Below are positions 16,853 to 25,195 of a stretch of DNA of 64,000 nt, in pieces (positions within the stretch are counted from its first letter, which is position 1; each line of letters begins with the position of its first letter). This DNA is from an uncultured Ruminococcus sp. (GTDB lineage: Bacteria > Bacillota > Clostridia > Oscillospirales > Acutalibacteraceae), in the NCBI GenBank assembly GCA_902802985.1, contig CADCOE010000054.1, positions 31,963 to 95,962 of the forward strand, given 5' to 3'. A model generated the notes under the pieces. The model worked only from the letters and a program-made list of their open reading frames with translations, had not been told where the DNA came from and made no database searches. The translations under genes were made by a program, and so were the position numbers.

Positions 16853-18529
16853 TCAGAAAAGTCCTGTTATTTTTCCGTTGGAATCAACGTCAATTTTTTC
16901 CGCCGCCGGCACCTTCGGCAGTCCCGGCATCGTCATAATATCACCTGTATATACCACAACAAAACCTGCACCATTAGACAGACGTATATCACGTACTGTA
17001 ATGCAGAAGTTTTGCGGCTTTCCAAGAAGCTGCGGATCATCCGAAAGAGAATACTGTGTTTTAGCGATACAAACCGGAAGCCCCGATACATTCAACTTTT
17101 CGATCTCTGCCAAAGCTTTATTGGCGGCTGTGGTATAGACAACATCATCTGCACCGTAAATATTGGCAGCAATGCACTTTATTTTCTCTTTGATCGACAA
17201 TTCATCAGGATAAAGTGTTTGAAAATCAGAGGGCTTTTCTGTTGCTTTAACAACCTTTTCAGCAAGTTCTATACCGCCTTCACCGCCTTTGGCAAATACC
17301 TCCGACAATGCAAAATCGGCTCCTAACTCTTTACAATAATTTTCAACATAACTAAGCTCCGCATCTGTATCTGCATCGAAACGGTTAATGGCTACCACAA
17401 CAGGAACACCGAACTGATGCATATTTTTAATATGTACACCAAGATTAACGATACCTTTTTTCAAAGCATCCAGATTTTCTGCCCCCAGATCCGCTTTTGC
17501 CACACCGCCGTTATATTTCAAAGCTCGCACTGTAGCGACAAGAACTACGGCAGATGGTTTTAAACCTGCCTTGCGGCATTTAATATCAAAGAATTTCTCT
17601 GCTCCCAGATCCGATCCGAATCCTGCCTCGGTAACGCAATAATCTGCCAGCTTCAAGCCAAGTTTTGTTGCTCTGACGGAATTACATCCGTGAGCAATAT
17701 TAGCAAAAGGACCGCCGTGCATTAATGTGGGAGTTCCTTCTAATGTCTGTACCAAATTAGGTTTGATAGCATCTTTAAGAAGTGCCGCCATCGCTCCGTT
17801 CGCCCTGAGATCTTTGGCATAAACCGGCTCTCCGCCGGTAGTGTACGCAACCAGAATGTTTCCCAGACGTTCCTTCAAATCATCAATATCGGATGCCAGA
17901 CACAGAATGGCCATTACTTCACTGGCAACCGTAATGATAAATCCGTCTTCACGGGGCACTCCGTTCACCTTACCGCCCAATCCTGCTACTATATTGCGTA
18001 ATTCACGATCGTTCATATCCAAACAACGCTTGATCAAAATTCTTTTGACATCTATATCAAGGCTGTTTCCTTGCTGAACGTGGTTGTCAAGCATGGCACA
18101 AAGCAGATTGTTGGCAGATGTAATAGCATGCATATCTCCTGTAAAATGCAGATTGATGTCTTCCATTGGTACGACTTGAGCATAACCTCCGCCTGCTGCA
18201 CCGCCTTTTATTCCAAAGACGGGTCCAAGTGATGGTTCACGCAAAGCAATAATTGTTTTCTTTCCTATTTTGGAAAGAGCATCACCAAGTCCGACTGATG
18301 TCGTTGTTTTGCCCTCTCCCGCCGGAGTGGGATTGATCGCTGTTACCAAAATAAGCTTACCGTCCTGATCGGCAGAAGTTCTTTGAACAAGTTTCTCTGT
18401 CAGCTTTGCTTTATATTTACCATAAAGTTCCAGCTCATCTTCCGTAATACGAAGTTTTTCTGCTACTTTGACAATCAGCTGCGGATCTGCCTGTTGTGCA
18501 ATTTCTATATCCGTAAGCATATAATTCAT
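16853..18529 (-). CDS. fhs: Formate-tetrahydrofolate ligase
   Basis: Fhs performs the ATP-dependent formylation of tetrahydrofolate, feeding one-carbon units to purines and, in acetogens, the Wood-Ljungdahl methyl branch. The 558-residue length is typical. The ATP-binding stretch [18 protein letters not shown] (about 68-85), [23 protein letters not shown] and [13 protein letters not shown] are all canonical. Start choice is uncertain: SD GGAG is 2 nt from the first ATG and 11 nt from the in-frame ATG at 18520. Confidence 0.97.
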   Translation of the reverse strand: MNYMLTDIEIAQQADPQLIVKVAEKLRITEDELELYGKYKAKLTEKLVQRTSADQDGKLILVTAINPTPAGEGKTTTSVGLGDALSKIGKKTIIALREPSLGPVFGIKGGAAGGGYAQVVPMEDINLHFTGDMHAITSANNLLCAMLDNHVQQGNSLDIDVKRILIKRCLDMNDRELRNIVAGLGGKVNGVPREDGFIITVASEVMAILCLASDIDDLKERLGNILVAYTTGGEPVYAKDLRANGAMAALLKDAIKPNLVQTLEGTPTLMHGGPFANIAHGCNSVRATKLGLKLADYCVTEAGFGSDLGAEKFFDIKCRKAGLKPSAVVLVATVRALKYNGGVAKADLGAENLDALKKGIVNLGVHIKNMHQFGVPVVVAINRFDADTDAELSYVENYCKELGADFALSEVFAKGGEGGIELAEKVVKATEKPSDFQTLYPDELSIKEKIKCIAANIYGADDVVYTTAANKALAEIEKLNVSGLPVCIAKTQYSLSDDPQLLGKPQNFCITVRDIRLSNGAGFVVVYTGDIMTMPGLPKVPAAEKIDVDSNGKITGLF

Positions 18530-18809
18530 CTCTCCGTTTCAATTTTTTATTTTATTGTAACATAAATTTTTTTTTTGTACAATAACAACCGGAAAAGATT
18601 TTCAGGCAAAGGGCATTTTATACCGCAGAATTTCGTTTTCTTCCGGAAAAAGAAATGTTTTTTGTTAAGTTCACCTAGCCTATTATCGATGATAGGAAAG
18701 TACCGGAAGATAATTTTTATAAAATAATATAAAAATATGATTGTTTTGTTATGCATCATTGTGTTATAATAGTAGACGTTAAAAATTTTACAAAGGATGA
18801 TGAAACTGA

Positions 18810-19535
18810 ATGCTTAGGCTTGAAAATATTTGTTGGAACACCCCCGATGGGGTTGGTATTCTGAATGACCTTAATCTCACTGTCCCTGACGGCAAGCTCG
18901 TTGTTATAACAGGTCCCAACGGCGGAGGAAAAACAACCCTTGCTAAAATCATTGCAGGTCTTTATCAGCAGGACAGCGGTAAAATATATCTTGACGATCA
19001 GGATATTACCAGCCTTGACATTACAGAGCGTGCGAAACTGGGCATCAGTTTTGCTTTTCAGCAGCCTGTGCGGTTTAAGGGAATTACTGTCAAAAAATTA
19101 TTGGAACTTTCCGCAGGAGAACAAATCTCCGAAGATAAAATGTGTGATATTCTCAGCAAGGTCGGTCTTTGCGCCAGAGAATATATTAACCGTGAGGTCA
19201 ACGCTACCCTCTCCGGCGGTGAAATCAAACGAATAGAAATTGCTACAGTTATCGCAAGACACAGCAAACTTTCCGTATTTGATGAACCTGAAGCAGGTAT
19301 CGATCTGTGGAGCTTTACCAACTTAATTCATACCTTTGAAGAAATGCGTAGAAATATGAATGGTACCATCATTATCATCTCTCATCAGGAAAGAATTTTG
19401 CAAATCGCTGACGAAATCGCCGTTGTTGCCGACGGTAAAATAAAATCCAGCGGTTCTACAAACACAATGATGGACAAACTCTTAGGCGGAAGCGAAAAAA
19501 CAGCAAAATGTTCAAAGCAGGAGGAATTGTTCTGA
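18810..19535 (+). CDS. sufC: SufC-like Fe-S assembly ATPase (SMS/minimal SUF type)
   Basis: This 241-residue ABC-type ATPase energises the SufB scaffold. Motifs are Walker A GPNGGGKTT, the Q-loop in FAFQQPVRFKGITVKKLL (typical SufC), signature LSGGEIKRIEIATVIAR, Walker B LSVFDEPEAGID, and IISHQER. The stop codon overlaps the start of the sufB-like gene (TGATG). No sufS, sufU or sufD is adjacent, so this is a two-gene unit. A TATAAT at about 18764 may be its -10. Confidence 0.9.
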   Translation: MLRLENICWNTPDGVGILNDLNLTVPDGKLVVITGPNGGGKTTLAKIIAGLYQQDSGKIYLDDQDITSLDITERAKLGISFAFQQPVRFKGITVKKLLELSAGEQISEDKMCDILSKVGLCAREYINREVNATLSGGEIKRIEIATVIARHSKLSVFDEPEAGIDLWSFTNLIHTFEEMRRNMNGTIIIISHQERILQIADEIAVVADGKIKSSGSTNTMMDKLLGGSEKTAKCSKQEELF

Positions 19536-20452
19536 TGAATGATATTACAAAAGATCTGTTAAAACAAATTTCCGAATGGGACGGCAGCTTTCAAGGTGCC
19601 TATAATATTCGCGAAAACGGTCAGTGTGCCGGACGTATGTCCAGTAAAAATATACAAATCGAGAGCAAAAAGGATCAGCCGGGTTTGGAAATTTTTATTG
19701 CTCCCAATACCAAAGGAGAAACCGTGTCTATCCCTGCTTGTGTTACTCACGGTGATGTAGATGATCTGGTTTACAATGATTTTTATGTGGGTGAAAATGC
19801 CGATGTTACCATCGTGGCAGGCTGCGGCATCCATACCGAAACGGGAGAACCGGCAAGGCATAACGGCATTCATCGCTTTTTTCTTGCCAAAAACTCCAAG
19901 GTAAAATATCTGGAAAAACACATCGGTACAGGTCATGGTACGGGTTTACGTTCGATTGACCCCGTTACAACAGCGGAATTGGAAGAAAATGCCGTTCTTG
20001 AAATGGATACTGCACAAATCGGCGGTGTTGACAAAACTATCAGAAAAACCGAAGCTGTCCTCGGAGCTGGTGCCAGACTGCTCATCAGAGAACGTATTTT
20101 GACAGAAAAAGAACAAACTGCCGTTACCGATTTCAAAGTAGAAATGAACGGTGATAATTCGGGTGTCGATCTGATCTCCCGTTCTGTTGCCAAAGATAAT
20201 TCTCACCAAAGCTACCATTCCGTCATTATCGGCAATGCAAAATGTACGGGACATTCCGAGTGCGATGCCATTATCTCTGAAAACGGTCAAGTTGATGCTG
20301 CTCCTGAACTACATGCCAGAAATAATGACGCCGCACTTATTCACGAAGCTGCTATCGGAAAAATCGCCGGAGAACAAATTCTGAAACTGATGACACTCGG
20401 TCTCAGTGAACACGATGCGGAAGCAACTATTATTGACGGTTTTTTAAGCTGA
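19535..20452 (+). CDS. sufB: Short SufB/SufD-family scaffold protein
   Basis: This 305-residue SufBD-family beta-helix protein is well short of the approximately 465-residue SufB of complete SUF systems. The conserved core is present: HIGTGHGTG, SHQSYHSVIIGNAKCTGHSECDAII, and the family-defining end ALIHEAAIGKIAGEQILKLMTLGLSEHDAEATIIDGFL spread over about residues 267-304. Candidate cluster ligands include Cys in KCTGHSEC and in AGCGIH. ATG 19535 overlaps the sufC stop and has SD GGAGG 7 nt before it. It probably works with SufC as a self-contained Fe-S assembly pair. Confidence 0.88.
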   Translation: MNDITKDLLKQISEWDGSFQGAYNIRENGQCAGRMSSKNIQIESKKDQPGLEIFIAPNTKGETVSIPACVTHGDVDDLVYNDFYVGENADVTIVAGCGIHTETGEPARHNGIHRFFLAKNSKVKYLEKHIGTGHGTGLRSIDPVTTAELEENAVLEMDTAQIGGVDKTIRKTEAVLGAGARLLIRERILTEKEQTAVTDFKVEMNGDNSGVDLISRSVAKDNSHQSYHSVIIGNAKCTGHSECDAIISENGQVDAAPELHARNNDAALIHEAAIGKIAGEQILKLMTLGLSEHDAEATIIDGFLS

Positions 20453-20470
20453 TATTTTTTGACATATCTT

Positions 20471-20510
20471 AGATGTCTGTGCTGACATTTTCCGCACAGA
20501 CATCTTTTTT
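20471..20510 (+). terminator. sufCB terminator
   Basis: AGATGTCTGTGC (20471-20482) and GCACAGACATCT (20494-20505) form a 12-bp perfect stem with an 11-nt loop, followed by six Ts. Confidence 0.95.
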
Positions 20511-20564
20511 GCTGCATAAATCCACTTCTCATACAAATACTAAGTACAAGGAGTTGTAATTGGT

Positions 20565-20954
20565 ATGAGAAAAAAATGGAGCGGTAATTGCATTTTGTTT
20601 GCAGTAGGCGGTATTTCTTACGGATTAATAGAAATATTATGGAGAAGATATACGCACTGGTCAATGGTGATGACCGGCGGTATCTGTTTTATTGCCTTAT
20701 ACAGAATATTCAAAAAAATGGCTCAATATTCAATGACGATCAAATGTGTCACGGGAAGTGCGGTCATTACAGCTGTGGAATTTGTTGCCGGATGTATTTT
20801 TAATATCGTAATGAAACTTAAGGTGTGGGATTATTCAAAATTGCCGATGAACTTTTGCGGTCAAATCTGCTTATTGTACAGTATCTTATGGGGCTTTCTC
20901 AGTATCCCTATTGTCATTCTCTGCAAAGCAATCCATCAAAAATGGCGGCTATAA
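20565..20954 (+). CDS. CmpB-like putative membrane transporter protein
   Basis: This 129-residue protein has four predicted membrane helices. The C-terminal VWDYSKLPMNFCGQICLLYS followed by LWGFLSIPIVIL matches the 'putative ABC transporter type IV / CmpB' family (PF06541) common in Clostridia. Biochemical role is unknown. ATG follows SD AAGGAG. It is monocistronic, between the suf terminator and the tRNA promoter. Confidence 0.75.
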   Translation: MRKKWSGNCILFAVGGISYGLIEILWRRYTHWSMVMTGGICFIALYRIFKKMAQYSMTIKCVTGSAVITAVEFVAGCIFNIVMKLKVWDYSKLPMNFCGQICLLYSILWGFLSIPIVILCKAIHQKWRL

Positions 20955-21016
20955 ATACACTTATTTCTATATGAAGTTAATGTTTTTAAAAATTTAAAAA
21001 AATTTTTAAAAAAGTA

Positions 21017-21045
21017 TTGACATCTATACCATAATACGCTATAAT
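21017..21045 (+). promoter_or_regulatory. Consensus promoter of tRNA-Gly
   Basis: TTGACA (21017-21022) and TATAAT (21040-21045) with exactly 17 nt between them: a perfect sigma-A promoter, as expected for a stable RNA. Confidence 0.93.
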
Positions 21046-21083
21046 GATACACGTCGCTGGGAGATGCGATAAAAGCAGAAGAT

Positions 21084-21159
21084 GCGGATGTAGCTCATCT
21101 GGTAGAGCGCAACCTTGCCAAGGTTGAGGTAGCGAGTTCGAGCCTCGTCATCCGCTCCA
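21084..21159 (+). tRNA. tRNA-Gly (anticodon GCC)
   Basis: The acceptor stem GCGGATG/CATCCGC, D-stem GCTC/GAGC, anticodon stem CAACC/GGTTG with loop TTGCCAA (anticodon GCC at 21117-21119), T-loop TTCGAGC and encoded CCA end are all present. The 76-nt cloverleaf is complete. It is transcribed alone from its own promoter. Confidence 0.98.
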
Positions 21160-21161
21160 TT

Positions 21162-21192
21162 AAAAAGAACGTAGTTTTACGTTCTTTTTCTT
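21162..21192 (+). terminator. tRNA terminator
   Basis: AAAAAGAACGTA pairs with TACGTTCTTTTT directly after the CCA end, followed by a T-rich tail. Confidence 0.9.
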
Positions 21193-21401
21193 TTTGTCTC
21201 CATTTGGACAGAATACAGGATAACCGCAATGAAAAAAGAGTAGGGTACGCTATATATGAGTTCTATGCTCCCTATTAGCGGTCTATCGAAGCACAATCTT
21301 TATTATTAATAACTTCGAGAAGCTTATTCGCTATTTTTTGATCTTATTTCGGTTACAGATTTATCACAAAATTAAATTAACCTGCAACATTGACGCAATA
21401 T
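21193..21401. other. Gene-free stretch, nothing recognised
   Basis: About 210 bp between the tRNA terminator and the helicase promoter. I see no ORF with an SD, no clear hairpin and no mobile-element end. Confidence 0.5.
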
Positions 21402-21430
21402 TTGACAAGTTATATTTTTTTTGATAATAT
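21402..21430 (+). promoter_or_regulatory. DEAD-box helicase promoter
   Basis: TTGACA (21402-21407), a 17-nt spacer and TAATAT (21425-21430) leave a 5' UTR of about 50 nt, with SD AGGGAGAG before the ATG. Confidence 0.8.
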
Positions 21431-21489
21431 TAAAAGGTTAAGGAAAAAAGAACCGGGAAACGGATAATTCCGCAACAGGGAGAGATTTT

Positions 21490-23265
21490 ATGCCAAAAAA
21501 TATAATCAACACATTTGAAGAATTGGAACTGATGCCGTCAATCAAACGCGCACTGGATGATATGGGATTTGAAGAGCCGACTGAAATCCAAGCACAAGCT
21601 ATTCCTTTGGTACGCAGTGGCAAAGACATTATCGGACGATCTCAAACAGGTACCGGCAAAACGATGGCTTTTGCTGTTCCTGCTATTGAAAAAATCAACA
21701 CTCACGAAGACAAACCTAGCATACAAGTACTCATTATGCTGCCCACCCGTGAATTAGCTTTACAGTGCAGTGATGAAATCAAAAAGCTCACCAAATACAC
21801 AAACGGTATTCGTCCGGTTGAAGTTTATGGCGGCACACCGATGGACAAACAGATTACACGATTAAAACGTGCCAATATCGTTATCGGAACTCCCGGACGT
21901 ATTATGGATCATATGAGAAGAAAAACGCTCAAACTGGATAATATCAAACTGGTGGTACTGGACGAAGCAGACGAAATGCTGAGTATGGGCTTTAAGGAGG
22001 ATATGGAAACGATCCTGCGTGAAACACCTGACAGCCGTCAAACTGTGCTTTTTTCTGCAACAATGCCTCCGTCTATTATGGCGATCACCAACGAATTTCA
22101 GAAAGATCCACAGGTCGTACAGGTCAATCGCAAACAAGTAACACTGGATAATATCATTCAAAATTATGTAGATGTTCCAATGGGCAGAAAAACAGATGCA
22201 CTGAAACTTTTACTGCACTATTTTTCTCCCTCTCTCTCCATTGTTTTTTGCAATACAAAAAAAATGGTGGATGATGTAACGGAAACTTTGAACAAAAGCG
22301 GTTTTAACGCCGATGCACTACACGGTGATCTAAAACAATCTCAGCGTACTGCTGTAATGGATAAATTTCGCAGCGGCTCTACCTCTATTCTGGTCGCAAC
22401 AGACGTTGCTGCAAGAGGTATTGATGTCAATGACGTGGAATATGTATTCAACTATGATATTCCTCAAAATCCCGAATATTATGTTCATCGCATCGGCAGA
22501 ACAGGACGTATCGGAAAAGCCGGCAATACTGTTACCGTATGCAGCGGCAGACGTCAGGTTCTTGCATTGATGGATATTGCTCATTCTGTCAAATCCAAAA
22601 TTACGGAAATCAATGTACCTACTGCTGCTGACATTCATAGCCGCACAGCTGAAAAAAATGCTCTTCAAGTCGAAGAGGCTCTTTCTGGTGACATCGCCCC
22701 CCAATACAGCGAAATGGTCAATCTGCTGCTCGCAAAAGGTTACTCTCTGTTTAATATTGCCTCGGCTGCATTGCAGATACACTTTCAATCAAATGAAGTC
22801 AATATTGCCGACATTGAAAAGAAACAAAAACAATACCATCAATCCAACAAAAACGGTAATATTGATTTCAGCAAGATCATTCTCAACATCGGTCGTTCTT
22901 CTCACGCTGCTCCCAACCATATAGTAGCATCCATCACCGAAAGAAGTATCCTCCACGGCTCTGACATTGGTAAAATTGAGATCTATGATGACAGCACGAT
23001 CGTTTCTATCCCCAGTGCCAGCGTAGAAGATGTGATCGACAGTATGTATGGTGCCAAGGTGTGCGGCAAACCTGTTAAAACAATGCTCTTTGACCAGCCA
23101 TCCAAAAACGGACGTTTTTACGGATCAAAGCAATCCCACAGCAACAAAAATACCAAAACTGCTTTCAAATCAAAAGCAAAAACGTTTTCCGGCAAAAAAG
23201 ACCATCCCGATAGAAAACTGCACAGCGGAAAACCACACCGCAGGAGCAACAAACGACAGGGATGA
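21490..23265 (+). CDS. DEAD-box RNA helicase with DbpA-type RNA-binding domain
   Basis: This ATP-dependent RNA helicase has 591 residues. The first RecA domain has the Q-motif region, motif I SQTGTGKT (51-58), PTRELALQ, GTPGRI, DEAD (158-161) and SAT. The second has FCNTKK, ATDVAARGID and HRIGRTGR. After a linker, residues of about 455-530 (LNIGRSSHAAPNHIVASITE and IGKIEIYDDSTIVSIPSAS) form a DbpA-like RNA recognition fold. A Lys/Arg/Ser-rich basic tail follows. It resembles CshA/DeaD-type helicases acting in ribosome assembly and mRNA turnover; the RRM suggests 23S rRNA binding. Confidence 0.95.
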   Translation: MPKNIINTFEELELMPSIKRALDDMGFEEPTEIQAQAIPLVRSGKDIIGRSQTGTGKTMAFAVPAIEKINTHEDKPSIQVLIMLPTRELALQCSDEIKKLTKYTNGIRPVEVYGGTPMDKQITRLKRANIVIGTPGRIMDHMRRKTLKLDNIKLVVLDEADEMLSMGFKEDMETILRETPDSRQTVLFSATMPPSIMAITNEFQKDPQVVQVNRKQVTLDNIIQNYVDVPMGRKTDALKLLLHYFSPSLSIVFCNTKKMVDDVTETLNKSGFNADALHGDLKQSQRTAVMDKFRSGSTSILVATDVAARGIDVNDVEYVFNYDIPQNPEYYVHRIGRTGRIGKAGNTVTVCSGRRQVLALMDIAHSVKSKITEINVPTAADIHSRTAEKNALQVEEALSGDIAPQYSEMVNLLLAKGYSLFNIASAALQIHFQSNEVNIADIEKKQKQYHQSNKNGNIDFSKIILNIGRSSHAAPNHIVASITERSILHGSDIGKIEIYDDSTIVSIPSASVEDVIDSMYGAKVCGKPVKTMLFDQPSKNGRFYGSKQSHSNKNTKTAFKSKAKTFSGKKDHPDRKLHSGKPHRRSNKRQG

Positions 23266-23305
23266 CAACATCGTAGGCCGTGATTGACTTAAGGAGGTAT
23301 TTTCA

Positions 23306-23932
23306 TTGAAAAAAGCAATATGTACCATATTGACAGCATTCCTGCTTTGTTCATCGGCATACGGATGCCGCAATCAAAATAATGCTGTTGTTTCTTCTTC
23401 AATATTATCCTCTCCGCCTAAAACATCCGACCGTCAGACAACCTCTTCTGATCAGCATCCTTACGATATTGACGAAGAAAGCTATGAAAAATTGCCGGTA
23501 GGTATTGAGCGTATTGATGATAGTACTCTTAAATTCAAAATCAACAGTTCAAGATATTCCGTCATTTTTCCATCAGAATTTTGGATATGCAATGGGGACT
23601 ACACTCCTGAAAGAGGTATCTATCTTCAAAATGATGAAGGAACGGCAACTTTGCTGATGGAAGCTGTTGAAGATAATTTTGTCGACAATGACAAGCTCGC
23701 TGATTACCTCAAAGCAAAGTATCCTAAAGCAGAATTATTAAAAAACGAAAATGATGTTGTCATCACTGCTGAAAAAGAGGACAACAGCGGCAATCGCTTT
23801 ACTTTGATCCAAAAAATTACCGCGACCGACAATGGCTACGTCTTAGCTGCTATCTCCTGTCAGTCTGAAAATAAAAAATCCTATCAAGCTCTTTGCAATG
23901 TCATTTCAATTATCAAAACAGAGAAAAATTGA
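23306..23932 (+). CDS. Putative lipoprotein, unknown function
   Basis: This 208-residue predicted lipoprotein has lipobox AYGC (Cys21), a Ser/Thr-rich linker to about residue 50, and a C-terminal alpha/beta domain. That domain contains YSVIFPSEFWICNGDY, ADYLKAKYPKAELLK and NGYVLAAISCQSENKKSY. The architecture resembles small surface lipoproteins of Clostridia, but I recognise no family. SD AAGGAGG is 7 nt upstream, and it lies 40 nt after the helicase. Confidence 0.8.
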   Translation: MKKAICTILTAFLLCSSAYGCRNQNNAVVSSSILSSPPKTSDRQTTSSDQHPYDIDEESYEKLPVGIERIDDSTLKFKINSSRYSVIFPSEFWICNGDYTPERGIYLQNDEGTATLLMEAVEDNFVDNDKLADYLKAKYPKAELLKNENDVVITAEKEDNSGNRFTLIQKITATDNGYVLAAISCQSENKKSYQALCNVISIIKTEKN

Positions 23933-23934
23933 CT

Positions 23935-23984
23935 CTGTTTTTACTCTTTTTTTCATTTTCTGTTTTTACTCTTTTTTTCATTTT
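23935..23984 (+). repeat. Two perfect 25-bp tandem repeats, polypyrimidine
   Basis: The 25-nt unit beginning CTGTTTTTACTC is repeated exactly at 23935-23959 and 23960-23984, directly after the lipoprotein stop and just before the corA promoter. T-runs without a stem make it a poor intrinsic terminator. Confidence 0.9.
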
Positions 23985-23989
23985 CACTC

Positions 23990-24018
23990 TTGATTATTTT
24001 ATCAAAAATTACTATAAT
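23990..24018 (+). promoter_or_regulatory. corA promoter
   Basis: TTGATT (23990-23995), a 17-nt spacer and a perfect TATAAT (24013-24018) predict a start near 24025 and a leader RNA of about 168 nt before the corA ATG. Confidence 0.85.
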
Positions 24019-24093
24019 AGTATTTGGGTTGTAAATAAATCAAATTTTTTGTTTCTGATGAATACATTGTTAACTTGCGAAAGTGGTGATACT

Positions 24094-24141
24094 ATGAGTT
24101 CCGACCCTTATGTCAAACGTAAACTTTATATTCCAGACTAA
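24094..24141 (+). CDS. 15-residue leader peptide upstream of corA
   Basis: The short ORF encodes MSSDPYVKRKLYIPD. Its SD GGTGAT (24085-24090) matches six bases of the anti-SD and is well placed. The ORF lies wholly inside the corA leader RNA, its stop codon overlaps the first arm of an anti-sequestering hairpin, and its fourth and fifth codons are Asp-Pro followed by a basic run. The composition is similar to E. coli MgtL ([17 protein letters not shown]), a magnesium-sensing leader peptide. Coding status is inferred from SD and position; no homologue is known to me. Confidence 0.7.
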   Translation: MSSDPYVKRKLYIPD

Positions 24142-24185
24142 GGGACGTGACCGTATTTTCCTAACGTCCCTTGAAAAAGGGGCGT
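24105..24185 (+). promoter_or_regulatory. Four-segment RNA switch controlling corA translation
   Basis: Segment 1 (24105-24114) can pair with segment 2 (24136-24144). Segment 2 (24140-24148, AAGGGACGT) pairs perfectly with segment 3 (24164-24172, ACGTCCCTT). Segment 3 also pairs over 9 bp with segment 4 (24177-24185, AAGGGGCGT) through a GAAA tetraloop, with one G-U pair. Segment 4 contains the corA SD (AAGGGG). The 2:3 and 3:4 pairings exclude each other, so this is a leader-peptide controlled sequestrator/anti-sequestrator. Confidence 0.75.
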
Positions 24186-24192
24186 ATTTTTT

Positions 24193-25122
24193 ATGATCAG
24201 CTACTACAAAACCATCAACAGCAGAATTGAAGAAATAGAAAAATATGAAGAAGGCTGTTGGGTTAACTGTATTTCTCCCGACGATGAGGAAGTGCAGCAT
24301 CTTCTGGATTTTTTCAATATTCCTCCCGAACTGCTTCGTTCCGCTCTCGATGAAGAGGAGTCGGCGCATATCGACAGTGAAGAAGGTACCACTTTAATTA
24401 TTATTGACGTTCCCGTAGTGGAAAAAATCGCAAAGAACATCACTTACTCCACAATGCCTATCGGTATTATTTTTACAGATAAAAATGTCATTACCGTATC
24501 GCTTCGTGAAAACACTGTCCTCAGCGAATTTTCCGAAGGAGTGGTACGCAATGTTGTCACCAACTACAAGACTCATTTTGTGCTTCATATTATGCTGCGA
24601 ATGGCCACAAAGTATTTACAGTATCTCAAACAGATAGATAAAATCAGCAACCGTATTGAACGTGAAATTCGCCGCTCTGCCAAAAATAAAGACTTAAACC
24701 AGCTGCTTGATATTGAAAAGTCATTGGTGTATTTTTCATCCTCCTTGAAATCGGATGAGATCACATTGGAGAAAATAATGCGTGGCAGATATATCAAACT
24801 TTATGATGAAGATCAGGATTTATTAGAGGACGTACTGATCGAAATTAAACAGGCCGTCGATATGGCAGGTACCTATCTTAATATCCTTACAGGCACAATG
24901 GACGTTTTTGCTTCTATTATTTCCAATAACCTCAATATCGTAATGAAAATACAAGCCTCCCTTACACTATTAGTATCTGTTCCTACAGTCGTTTCAGGGT
25001 TGTATGGTATGAATATCGTCGGCGGTCTGCCTTTTGACCATTCGTGGTGGTTTCCTATCGTACTATCAGCAGTTCTGATGGTAGTTATGTATTTTATCCT
25101 CAAACGTAAAGATATGTTCTGA
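24193..25122 (+). CDS. corA: CorA-family divalent cation (Mg2+) channel
   Basis: This CorA-type magnesium channel has 309 residues. The large N-terminal cytoplasmic alpha/beta and coiled-coil region covers about 1-245. Two C-terminal membrane helices bracket the signature GMN (about 272-274, in LYGMNIVGG), and the tail is basic (LKRKDMF). The usual substrate is Mg2+; Co2+ or Ni2+ transport and efflux variants exist. Translation starts at ATG 24193 from an SD that is one arm of the hairpin described in the leader, so expression is probably controlled at initiation. Confidence 0.95.
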   Translation: MISYYKTINSRIEEIEKYEEGCWVNCISPDDEEVQHLLDFFNIPPELLRSALDEEESAHIDSEEGTTLIIIDVPVVEKIAKNITYSTMPIGIIFTDKNVITVSLRENTVLSEFSEGVVRNVVTNYKTHFVLHIMLRMATKYLQYLKQIDKISNRIEREIRRSAKNKDLNQLLDIEKSLVYFSSSLKSDEITLEKIMRGRYIKLYDEDQDLLEDVLIEIKQAVDMAGTYLNILTGTMDVFASIISNNLNIVMKIQASLTLLVSVPTVVSGLYGMNIVGGLPFDHSWWFPIVLSAVLMVVMYFILKRKDMF

Positions 25123-25137
25123 ATATTGACTCAAATG

Positions 25138-25161
25138 CAGCCTTCCATCACAGGGAGGCTG
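25138..25161 (+). terminator. Weak hairpin after corA
   Basis: CAGCCTTCC (25138-25146) pairs with GGGAGGCTG (25153-25161) with one G-U. There is almost no T-run, so read-through into udp is possible. Confidence 0.45.
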
Positions 25162-25195
25162 TTATGATAAAATAATAACGAAAGAAGACAAAACA

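Noticed and set aside
18547..18759. 70-codon minus-strand ORF between fhs and sufC
   Set aside because: AT-rich composition with poly-Lys/Ile/Phe content and no SD; it lies in the shared promoter region.
23985..24192. M-box or YkoY-type metal riboswitch before corA
   Set aside because: None of the conserved blocks of these riboswitches is present; the leader is better explained by the short ORF and competing hairpins.
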